DNA of 18,504 nt, taken from NCBI GenBank assembly GCA_018664365.1, contig JABJOK010000056.1:1-18504 (forward strand), in the 5' to 3' direction. A program made the position numbers and the translations under genes. Below are positions 1-6,504 of this stretch, in pieces (within the stretch, counting starts at the first letter, position 1; each line of letters starts with the position of its first letter). The notes below the pieces were generated by a model. It was not told where the DNA came from. It ran no database searches and was given only the letters and a program-made list of their open reading frames with translations. Source of the stretch: Candidatus Peregrinibacteria bacterium. GTDB lineage: Bacteria; Patescibacteriota; Gracilibacteria; UBA1369; LOWO2-01-FULL-3.

Positions 1-1517
1 AAGAGCAGAAGCCGGTGGAGCCAGTGAAAAAGAAGGTAGCTGTTGATTCACCAGTTGTACCAGAAACTCCGCCAGAGCCTGATCCATTTACTAATGAAGT
101 AGCTAATTCAAATAACCAGCCATCTGTAAATCCTTTTGATGCTGTGCCACAACAGCCGGTTGATTTGCCACCAAAGGAATATGAGGAAAGATATGAAGAA
201 GAGGTGAAAAGTGAATCCAATGATTCAAACGAATCTCAGGAAAAGACTGCTGAATTTCAGAAAGTGGAATCTGTTGGTGATGAAGCTCCTGTAAATCCAT
301 TTGCTCCACCTTCTTCTCAGCCTAGTACCGTTGATGCAAAAGCTTTAGAGACAACTCCTTTTGATCTGCGTGATGATGGTGTGGAGGAGGTCAAGAAAGA
401 AGAAAAAGATGAGGATCCTGAAGAAATTAAACATGCAGAGGAACAGATGAGTCCTTCAAATGAAACTCCGTTTGGTGATAGTGGTGGAGAGCAAGAGGTG
501 AAGGAAGAGGTTAAGGATACACCTAGTGCTGAAGTTTCCGAGGTTGTTGAGGTTAAGCCTGAAGATGGGCCTTCTGATATCCCGGTAACAGTACCAACTG
601 AGCAAGAAATTGAAGCGTCTTCTTCTGATAAAAATGAAGTAGAGGAATTTAAAGAAGAGTTTTGGGATATTTTGGAGCAGGCAGGTTTTACCAAGCAGAG
701 AATTATAACAATTATAGTCGTTGTAATCCTTGGAATTGTTGCTTTAGTAGGATGGGGAAAGGGATGGTTTGATTTTTCATCTGATAATAGCGATGTAACT
801 GTTAAAGTCCAAGAGGTTCAAGAAGAGCCTGCGGAGAAGGAACCAATTGAAGAAGCATCTAATAATAAAGATGTAGTCGTAAAATCATCATATGCTGTTG
901 AAGACCAGGTTAAGCCACTTTTGATAGGCAGGTCTACAAGTGGTGTATATAGAGGAGCTCTTTCAGGTATTGAAGTTGCGTTTAGTGTTGGTGGATTAGA
1001 TCAAACTTTTGATGACAAGGTTACGTACTATATTGATTTGATAAGAAAAATGGAAAACATGTACGCAACAGATGTATATGCCTTGATTGATAGGGCAGTT
1101 GATAGACGTTTAGTTTTGGAGAACCATTTAAAGGAGATGGATGCCATAATTGATGAAGGTAATTCTGCATACAATGCTGTTGTTGCTGCTATGAATCGTT
1201 TTGATGCTCAGTTTGAAGTTAATGCTGCCAGTAAATCTGTTTATGAAGAGCAATTTTTTGCAAATATATCTGCACTATTGCCTACTTCTTCCCATAATTC
1301 CTTAGAGGCTTTCATAGAATTATCTAAAGAATCTGTTGAACTAAAGGCTCAGTTTAACGCATATGAAATAATTAGAGATATGTTAGGAGCTTCATTAGAT
1401 GCTCTTGAGCCAAGATATAGAGATATTGAATCAAATGTTGGAGCCTTGATAAAGGGCATTAGAGTCTTTGATATCCCACATTCTGACATTGAGGCTATAG
1501 TTCCAGTAGAGAATTAG
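1..1517 (+). CDS. Single-pass membrane protein with acidic PF-motif region (5'-partial)
   Basis: The frame stays open to the left edge, so the GTG at 15 is probably internal and the true start lies outside the window. I do not recognise a named family. Counting from that GTG, residues 1-228 are low-complexity, rich in Glu, Pro, Ser and Val, and carry five (D/N/T)-P-F motifs at about 23, 39, 94, 114 and 151. Residues 230-248 (IITIIVVVILGIVALVGW) form one clear transmembrane helix, followed by a short acidic linker. Residues about 290-500 look alpha-helical and contain no Cys. By composition the disordered acidic part is probably cytoplasmic and the helical domain external, but topology is inferred. 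The gene stops with TAG and is followed 53 bp later by the alarmone synthetase gene on the same strand, so the two may share a transcript. The PF motifs could be docking sites for a partner protein; no function is assigned. Confidence 0.8.
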   Translation, partial: EQKPVEPVKKKVAVDSPVVPETPPEPDPFTNEVANSNNQPSVNPFDAVPQQPVDLPPKEYEERYEEEVKSESNDSNESQEKTAEFQKVESVGDEAPVNPFAPPSSQPSTVDAKALETTPFDLRDDGVEEVKKEEKDEDPEEIKHAEEQMSPSNETPFGDSGGEQEVKEEVKDTPSAEVSEVVEVKPEDGPSDIPVTVPTEQEIEASSSDKNEVEEFKEEFWDILEQAGFTKQRIITIIVVVILGIVALVGWGKGWFDFSSDNSDVTVKVQEVQEEPAEKEPIEEASNNKDVVVKSSYAVEDQVKPLLIGRSTSGVYRGALSGIEVAFSVGGLDQTFDDKVTYYIDLIRKMENMYATDVYALIDRAVDRRLVLENHLKEMDAIIDEGNSAYNAVVAAMNRFDAQFEVNAASKSVYEEQFFANISALLPTSSHNSLEAFIELSKESVELKAQFNAYEIIRDMLGASLDALEPRYRDIESNVGALIKGIRVFDIPHSDIEAIVPVEN

Positions 1518-1570
1518 ATTTTGTTTTTCATTCAGCTGTTATAGAATTGAGATGTAGCTTAATTTGGCTT

Positions 1571-3763
1571 ATGAAAAAGCAGATCATTGAGAACTTGAAA
1601 AAATATAACTTCGATTTAGATTTGGAAAAAATCGAGGATGTTTTTGATTTTGTTCAAAAAAAATATGAGGAGATTGGGGATGAATTTATTTCTCCTCTTG
1701 AAATGATAGAAATAGCTGCGAACTTCAGGCCGGATACTAATACTGTTATTGCTATATTCCTTCACCACTTGCATGATCATGGGATTGTTAAGGAGTCTCA
1801 AATAAGAAAAAAGTTTGGGGAAGAAGTCTTGGGTATTTTGCGTGGAGTTAAGAAACTTGAGGATCTAGATTATGTAGTTAATGATAAAAATGCCAAGGTT
1901 GAGGTTCTTAGAATGATGTTTCTAGCAATGATCACTGATTTGAGAGTTGTTTTGGTTCTTTTATCTTGTCGTCTTTATAAGATGAAGTGTCTTCATAAGA
2001 TCATGGACAAGAAAGAGGCGAATCTTTTTGCTCGTGAAACATTGGATTTGTATGTGCCTGTGTCTGCGCGTTTAGGTATCTATGGTATTAAAGGGCAGTT
2101 GGAAGATTTAGCCTTTGCTTACTCTAATCCTGAGGATTATGCGGATTTAAACAGTCAGGTTGAGGAAGTTAGGCAGAGCTGCAATCTTTCAATTACCTAT
2201 ATTCAGGAGAGGTTGAAAGATTTCTTTGAAGAGAGAGGTGTTGAGGTTGAAGTTGTTGGTCGTATTAAAAATATTTATAGTATTTATAAGAAGTTGCAGA
2301 AAAAAGGTCTTACCTCTGCCAAAGATCTATACGACATTTTTGCAATGAGAATAGTGGTTCCGGCTAAAATTGATAAAGATGGGGTACATGACTTGGATAA
2401 TTTGTATGGGATTTTGGGATTGATTCATAGTGAATGGAAGCCTTTGTCTCGTAGATTTAAGGATTATATTGCTGTTCCAAAACCTAATGGATATAAGAGT
2501 TTGCATACTTGTGTACTTGGTCTGGGGCCGAAGGAAGAGGATCAGCCAATTGAAATTCAGATTCGTGATAGGGTTATGCATGAGGATGCGGAATATGGTG
2601 TTGCGGCGCATTGGAGATATAAACATGGAGGTAAGAGTCAGGTTGTAACGGCTCAGGCTGATTGGATTAAAGGGCTAGAACAGTTTAGTAGTGATTTTGA
2701 TTCTGACATTGATCGCGATGCTGCAAAAGAAGTGGGGGCAGATGTCCTTGCAGACCGTATTTTTGTTTTAACCCCAAGGGGAGAAGTTAAGGATTTACCA
2801 GCCGGGGCAAATGCAATTGATTTCGCTTATTCTGTACATACAGATGTTGGACATAGATGCGTTATGGCAAAGATTAATAGTGTGGTAGTTCCTTTGAATC
2901 AGGAATTGGCAAATGGCGATGTTGTTGAAGTAATTACCCAGAAGGATTCTAAGCCAAAATTACAATGGCTTTCTGTAGCAAAAACCTCTTTGGCACGAAA
3001 TAAAATTAGAGCCTGGTTTGGATCTTTGAATAAAGATAAAAATATTAAAGAGGGGAGAGCTCATATTAATTCTCAGCTAGAGAGGATTGGGCAGCCTATT
3101 TTAGATAATAAATATTCAATTTTAAAGAAATATCTAGATAGAAATCTTAATCTTAGTGATAGAGAATCTCTTGTGGAGGAGGTAGGAAAGGGGTCTAAGA
3201 TTGCTGCTGATGTTATTAGAAAGGTATTCCCTTATAAGCTGACTGTTGTGGATAAGGTTGTGTCGTCTAAGAAGGGAGTAAAGGAATCTGAAAAGGTATT
3301 GAAGAATGAGTCACTTAAAGACAACATACTTGTTGGTGGAGAAGATGGCTTGCCTATTAAAATGGCTGCTTGTTGTAAGCCGAGTTTAGGAGACAATATA
3401 TTAGGTTACGTAACTCGAGGAAACCATGTGACTGTTCATAAAGTTACATGTTCTCATATTGATAAATTGGATACAGATCGAATTGTTTTTGCTGATTGGA
3501 AGGGGCGTAATGGTAGTGAAAAATACCTTGTCGGCATTAGAGTTGAGGCGGTAACTAGAGTAGGATTGATGAGTGATGTTACAGCCGTTATCTCCTCGTT
3601 GGGAGTTCATATACGAGAGGTGTCTATTAAGGATCAAAAAGGAGACAAGTCTTATGAATACTTTCTTGTAGAGCTTGAGGATTTAAGTATGTTTGATCGA
3701 CTTGTTGATAAAATAGAGTCTGTAAGAGGTGTTGAAAAGGTGACCAGGGAAAAGAAGTCTTAG
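1571..3763 (+). CDS. relA: RelA/SpoT-family (p)ppGpp synthetase with degenerate HD domain
   Basis: Long RSH enzyme that makes (p)ppGpp in the stringent response. I chose the ATG at 1571 (730 aa); a TTG at 1547 would add eight residues unlike the family. Order: HD-like domain (about 20-190), synthetase (about 220-345), TGS (395-455), zinc-finger region with Cys601-Cys602 and HKVTC, and ACT (655-730). The synthetase looks intact: RFKD at 295-298 (the RXKD class of bifunctional Rel enzymes), NGYKSLHT with Tyr308, and Glu328 in EIQIR. The hydrolase side is not: the metal-binding His of the family (IHP) is Ser41 here (ISP), HD is His65-His66, and the Asp of the S/A-D-R-L-H-N motif is Cys133 (SCRLYK). 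It is therefore probably synthetase-only, by inference from family alignment by eye. It ends in TAG and overlaps the recO stop by four bases. Confidence 0.95.
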   Translation: MKKQIIENLKKYNFDLDLEKIEDVFDFVQKKYEEIGDEFISPLEMIEIAANFRPDTNTVIAIFLHHLHDHGIVKESQIRKKFGEEVLGILRGVKKLEDLDYVVNDKNAKVEVLRMMFLAMITDLRVVLVLLSCRLYKMKCLHKIMDKKEANLFARETLDLYVPVSARLGIYGIKGQLEDLAFAYSNPEDYADLNSQVEEVRQSCNLSITYIQERLKDFFEERGVEVEVVGRIKNIYSIYKKLQKKGLTSAKDLYDIFAMRIVVPAKIDKDGVHDLDNLYGILGLIHSEWKPLSRRFKDYIAVPKPNGYKSLHTCVLGLGPKEEDQPIEIQIRDRVMHEDAEYGVAAHWRYKHGGKSQVVTAQADWIKGLEQFSSDFDSDIDRDAAKEVGADVLADRIFVLTPRGEVKDLPAGANAIDFAYSVHTDVGHRCVMAKINSVVVPLNQELANGDVVEVITQKDSKPKLQWLSVAKTSLARNKIRAWFGSLNKDKNIKEGRAHINSQLERIGQPILDNKYSILKKYLDRNLNLSDRESLVEEVGKGSKIAADVIRKVFPYKLTVVDKVVSSKKGVKESEKVLKNESLKDNILVGGEDGLPIKMAACCKPSLGDNILGYVTRGNHVTVHKVTCSHIDKLDTDRIVFADWKGRNGSEKYLVGIRVEAVTRVGLMSDVTAVISSLGVHIREVSIKDQKGDKSYEYFLVELEDLSMFDRLVDKIESVRGVEKVTREKKS

Positions 3764-4365
3764 TTTATTATAAGAAGTTTTTCAGTTACGCTTTGGATAT
3801 ATTTCTCTTCTTCACTTTTTAGATTTATACAATTTATATCATTTAGTGAGCGAGTTCTGAGATAGTTAAAGAATTTAATGTATTTTTCTTTTATATCGAA
3901 GTTGTTTTCTTTGAAATCTGGAATGATGCCGACTTTGTCTAGAAGCTGGATTATGTAGGCGTTTTTTATTAATTCGGTTTTTTCTTTATTTTGAGATATT
4001 TTTTCGAGAGTTTCTATTAGTAGTGGAATTAAATTCTCCACTTTTTGTTCTTCAAAAATATATTTGTTGGTGATCTCTGCAATTTTTAAGGCAGCATTTA
4101 TTGTTTTTAGATCTGAAACTTCTTTTAGTATGTTTTTACTGTTGGCGATCTCGGTTATTAGTGTTTGATGTGGGCCAAAATATAGCTCCACAGTGCAGAA
4201 ATTCAATGTTTCAAGGTGTCCGGTAAAACGACTGGTTAGTTTTCTTGAGCCTTTAGCGATGGTTCTTAGTTTTCCCATTTTTTCGGTATATAAAAAAATG
4301 GCTTTATCATTTTCTCCAAGGTTTCTGTGACCAAGGATGATGCAGTCTGTAGTTAAATTTTTCAT
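3760..4365 (-). CDS. recO: DNA repair protein RecO
   Basis: 201-residue RecO, the mediator that works with RecR to load RecA on SSB-coated single-stranded DNA in the RecF pathway. Residues 1-75 match the N-terminal OB fold: DCIILGHRNLGENDKAIFLY, then KMGKLRTIAKGSRK and a FTGHLETLNFCTVELYFG segment. The rest is the helical RecO C-terminal domain. The protein is on the short side for the family (commonly about 240 aa) and lacks the four-Cys zinc cluster seen in some RecO proteins. The ATG at 4365 lies one base beyond the ftsX stop, so it is the last gene of a minus-strand operon. Its TAA (3760-3762) overlaps the relA TAG (3761-3763) tail to tail, with no terminator between the two genes. Confidence 0.88.
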   Translation of the reverse strand: MKNLTTDCIILGHRNLGENDKAIFLYTEKMGKLRTIAKGSRKLTSRFTGHLETLNFCTVELYFGPHQTLITEIANSKNILKEVSDLKTINAALKIAEITNKYIFEEQKVENLIPLLIETLEKISQNKEKTELIKNAYIIQLLDKVGIIPDFKENNFDIKEKYIKFFNYLRTRSLNDINCINLKSEEEKYIQSVTEKLLIIN

Positions 4366-4366
4366 T

Positions 4367-4921
4367 TTAGTGATCTAACAGCTGTTTGTTCAAATATTCA
4401 TGTACTGCAGCCATTGAGCTCATTATGCTTAAAGTAATGGTTGCAATGGTTTCTACTATAAATATTTTGTAAAACTTTATGTCAGAGTAATAGCTAAATA
4501 GATTCGTTTCTTGTATTTGAATCTTTTTAGAAAGTACAAGAAGCATGACGAAACTAATTGCAACTGCAAGTAGTCCGTAAATTATGCTTTCAATAATGAA
4601 TGGAAGTCTTATGAACCAGTGTGATGCTCCTACGAGCTTCATCACAGCGATTTCTTTTTTTCTGTTGAATATTGTTATTTGTAGGGCATTTAAAATAATT
4701 AATGCTCCTCCAATTATAAATATCATTATTATCCAAAAAATTATTTGCCTAGCAAAATTAGTTAGCTCTAAAAGATTCTCTGAAACGCTTGTTAGTATTG
4801 AGTTGTTGCCTTCCTGATCCGTTGTTACTATTTTTGATAATACTAATTTGTATTTGGGATCGCTTTTTAGAAATTGTCCTATTTGAGCATGATATTCCGG
4901 ATGTGAGGTGGTGATATTCAA
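4367..4921 (-). CDS. FtsX C-terminal fragment (possible restart at TTG 4921)
   Basis: This in-frame remainder carries the last part of the extracytoplasmic domain and the three C-terminal TM helices. The first possible start after the TAA is a TTG at 4921, which has no Shine-Dalgarno motif and falls just after the conserved NPLPAS motif, so independent initiation would cut into the domain. FtsX-like sequence actually resumes directly at 4984. Confidence 0.5.
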   Translation of the reverse strand: MNITTSHPEYHAQIGQFLKSDPKYKLVLSKIVTTDQEGNNSILTSVSENLLELTNFARQIIFWIIMIFIIGGALIILNALQITIFNRKKEIAVMKLVGASHWFIRLPFIIESIIYGLLAVAISFVMLLVLSKKIQIQETNLFSYYSDIKFYKIFIVETIATITLSIMSSMAAVHEYLNKQLLDH

Positions 4922-4984
4922 GCTTGCTGGTAGGGGATTCCCTAATCTGTACTTCTCAAAGGCTAGAGATATATCTGGATGAGT

Positions 4985-5308
4985 TTATTTGATTTGAGAG
5001 AGAGCATCTTCTTTTGATGTGTATCGTGTTTCTATAACTCCTTCTAGATTAGCGATGTCTTGCTTTAATTCTTCTACATTTTCATAGTTTGCACCTTCTT
5101 TTATGTAAACAATTACATCAATTTTTTCACTTAGGTCTGTTAGTGCGTCTTTAGCTATAAAATTTACAGCTAGAATAATATTGAAGATGAAGATAATTGT
5201 TCCAATAACAAATACTGTAGCTATTGAAAGGAACTTGTTTCGCCATATGTTGCTTAGACTGAGGGAAAAGGCTTTTTCTAAAAGGTTGAAGGATGAGGTT
5301 TTTGCCAT
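4985..5308 (-). CDS. FtsX N-terminal fragment (as translated to the TAA)
   Basis: If the TAA at 4985-4987 is real and obeyed, only 107 residues are made: the cytoplasmic N-terminus, TM1 and the first part of the extracytoplasmic domain, ending ...EDALSQIK. That would be a one-TM stub lacking the permease core, so it is unlikely to work as a normal FtsX. No Shine-Dalgarno motif precedes the ATG. Confidence 0.6.
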   Translation of the reverse strand: MAKTSSFNLLEKAFSLSLSNIWRNKFLSIATVFVIGTIIFIFNIILAVNFIAKDALTDLSEKIDVIVYIKEGANYENVEELKQDIANLEGVIETRYTSKEDALSQIK

Positions 5309-5323
5309 AATTGTTTAGCTTAT

Positions 5324-5803
5324 TTAGCTTTGTTCTAAATTATATACAAGCTTCTTTTCTTGTGCCACTTCTTCTTGATTTTTTTTGCTGTTTTTTATGA
5401 TTGAAGATTTATACATGTCAGGTCTGTACGGCTTTAATCTTAAAATTTGTGTATCAAGCTTGAGGTCAATTGCCAATTTTTCTAGGCCGTATGTAAAAGC
5501 AAATTGATCGTATCCGAGGGCAATTACATCTGGGCGATACATCTTTATAACCTTGTTTTTATCTTTAGCATTTCCAAGAACCACTTTTGCTGCCCACCCT
5601 GTGTCGTTCAAATTTTTTGTTCTCTCTTTTTCGTTATGGTCTGGGGCTTCCCCCTTGATTGCTTGAACTGTTTTGTCGCGTGCTACAACTGCAATTATTT
5701 CATCTCCATGTTCTTTGGCCTGTGAAAAAAGGTTCTCATGACCTGCATGAAGGTAGTCGAAGGTTCCAAAAACCATAACTAATTTTTTCTTTTCACTGTT
5801 CAT
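5324..5803 (-). CDS. RibL-like FAD synthase / cytidylyltransferase-family nucleotidyltransferase
   Basis: 159-residue single-domain nucleotidyltransferase of the HxGH superfamily. The nucleotide-binding signature GTFDYLHAGHENLF is at about residues 13-26, followed by DEIIAVVARDKTV, the KGEAP loop, DVIALGYDQFAF (about 90-101) and a C-terminal KSSIIKN that resembles the family ISSTxIR motif. The VVARD, KGxxP and ALGYDQ blocks match archaeal RibL-type FAD synthases (FMN + ATP to FAD) better than glycerol-3-phosphate cytidylyltransferases (TagD), but substrate cannot be fixed from sequence by eye. Its ATG overlaps the stop of the upstream membrane-protein gene by one base (TAATG), implying translational coupling, and ftsX follows 15 bp downstream. 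Confidence 0.85.
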   Translation of the reverse strand: MNSEKKKLVMVFGTFDYLHAGHENLFSQAKEHGDEIIAVVARDKTVQAIKGEAPDHNEKERTKNLNDTGWAAKVVLGNAKDKNKVIKMYRPDVIALGYDQFAFTYGLEKLAIDLKLDTQILRLKPYRPDMYKSSIIKNSKKNQEEVAQEKKLVYNLEQS

Positions 5804-6108
5804 TATATGTTCGGAATTGCGAGATTAAGTACAAGTAGTCCTATCAAGGCGATTATTATGATTGAAATCAGCAAAATGTCCAGGAATTTATGAGTCTTAC
5901 CTGGATTAGTTAGCGATAATCTAATTGATGAGAAGGCATAAATCAGTCCTGTTAAAACTAGTGGAATATCCATTGTTCTATTGAGGATGAAGGCCTGTTT
6001 TAAATATAAGGAGTTTGATATTAGGCCTGTAGAGCCTAGGTGAACTGCCCCAACTATTATAAAAAATATTAGGGAGACCTTTTTGATGTTTATTAATGTT
6101 TGATACAT
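5803..6108 (-). CDS. Small multi-pass membrane protein (hypothetical)
   Basis: 101 residues, strongly hydrophobic, no family recognised. Probable helices lie at about 10-30 (VSLIFFIIVGAVHLGSTGLI), 48-66 (IPLVLTGLIYAFSSIRLSL) and 76-97 (LDILLISIIIIALIGLLVL), joined by short loops with NRTMD and NPGKTHKF. There is no signal-peptide cleavage site and no Cys. It is the first gene of the operon reading on into the RibL-like gene, ftsX and recO, with a perfect TATAAT about 10 bases ahead of the ATG. The ATG at 6108 is the only reasonable start. Confidence 0.75.
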   Translation of the reverse strand: MYQTLINIKKVSLIFFIIVGAVHLGSTGLISNSLYLKQAFILNRTMDIPLVLTGLIYAFSSIRLSLTNPGKTHKFLDILLISIIIIALIGLLVLNLAIPNI

Positions 6109-6118
6109 AACGTATAAG

Positions 6119-6146
6119 ATTATAGCTTAAACATTGTCTAATACAA
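6119..6146 (-). promoter_or_regulatory. Promoter of the membrane protein-ribL-ftsX-recO operon
   Basis: On the minus strand a perfect -10 TATAAT (6124-6119) is preceded, 16 bases upstream, by a weak -35 TTGTAT (6146-6141). The expected start point near 6112 leaves only about four untranslated bases before the ATG at 6108, so the message would be essentially leaderless. Predicted from consensus only. Confidence 0.5.
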
Positions 6147-6161
6147 GTGCCTTGCTTGCTT

Positions 6162-6189
6162 TTGATCGGTATATTTTGTAGACTAAAAT
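6162..6189 (+). promoter_or_regulatory. Promoter of gatCA
   Basis: -35 TTGATC (6162-6167), 16-base spacer, -10 TAAAAT (6184-6189). The expected start point near 6196 gives a leader of about 16 bases to the gatC ATG at 6212. It is divergent from the minus-strand operon promoter in the same 103-bp gap, which holds nothing else I can support. Confidence 0.5.
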
Positions 6190-6211
6190 TCGATTTTTTA
6201 AGTTTTAAAAT

Positions 6212-6502
6212 ATGCTGAATGACGATCAGGTAAAACACGTTGCAAAGCTTGCCCGCATCGATTTGAAAGATAGTGAGGTTAAGAAATTTGGTAAGCAGCT
6301 TTCCGACGTTCTTGATTATATGGATATTTTAAAAGAGGTTGATACTGAGAATGTTGAGTTAACAAACCAGGTTACAGGCTTGAATAATGTTATGCGGAAA
6401 GATGAAGTTGATTCTTCAAAAGCTAGTAGAGAGGAGCTTTTGGATTGTTCAGAATTGCCTAAAGACTCAAAACAAATCCGAGTACTTCCAACCATTAAGT
6501 AA
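6212..6502 (+). CDS. gatC: Asp/Glu-tRNA amidotransferase subunit C
   Basis: 96-residue GatC, the small structural subunit that stabilises the GatA-GatB interface in GatCAB, which converts Asp-tRNA(Asn) and Glu-tRNA(Gln) to Asn-tRNA and Gln-tRNA. The family pattern is clear: DDQVKHVAKLARIDLKDSEV at the N-terminus, FGKQLSDVLDYMDILKEVDT in the middle, then V-T-N/G and a closing RVLPTIK. The length is normal. gatA begins two bases after its TAA, so the two are one transcriptional unit; gatB is not in the window. No Shine-Dalgarno motif precedes the ATG. Confidence 0.95.
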   Translation: MLNDDQVKHVAKLARIDLKDSEVKKFGKQLSDVLDYMDILKEVDTENVELTNQVTGLNNVMRKDEVDSSKASREELLDCSELPKDSKQIRVLPTIK

Positions 6503-6504
6503 TT

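Larger units (their letters stand above)
4367..5308 (-). pseudogene. ftsX: ftsX, cell-division ABC transporter permease, interrupted by in-frame TAA
   Basis: Read as one frame from ATG 5308 to TAA 4367 this encodes a 313-residue FtsX, a normal length for the family. FtsX is the membrane partner of the ATPase FtsE and activates peptidoglycan hydrolases during division. The topology fits: a cytoplasmic start (SLSNIWRNKFLS), TM1 at about 28-51, an extracytoplasmic domain with the family hallmark GNPLPASLNI, and three C-terminal TM helices including the KEIAVMKLVGAS loop. The frame is broken only by TAA at 4985-4987 (codon 108). Family-like sequence (HPDISLAFEKYRLGNPLPAS) resumes at once in the same frame, so this is a nonsense change and not an indel. 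Options are a sequencing or assembly error, strain polymorphism, readthrough, or a true pseudogene. No ftsE lies upstream; the neighbour is the RibL-like gene, 15 bp away. Confidence 0.85.

Noticed and set aside
317..694. 125-residue minus-strand open frame
   Set aside because: Ser/Thr-rich mirror of the Glu/Pro-rich coding strand, with no features of its own.
1547..1570. TTG start for the RSH gene at 1547
   Set aside because: It would add eight residues with no family similarity; ATG 1571 is followed by a normal RSH N-terminus and puts Tyr308 at its usual number.
3700..3800. Bidirectional terminator between relA and recO
   Set aside because: No GC stem with flanking T/A runs is visible; the stop codons simply overlap.
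4985..5000. Frameshift in ftsX
   Set aside because: Codons on both sides of the break are in the same frame (5308 to 4367 is 942 bases, 314 codons), so it is a nonsense codon and not an indel.
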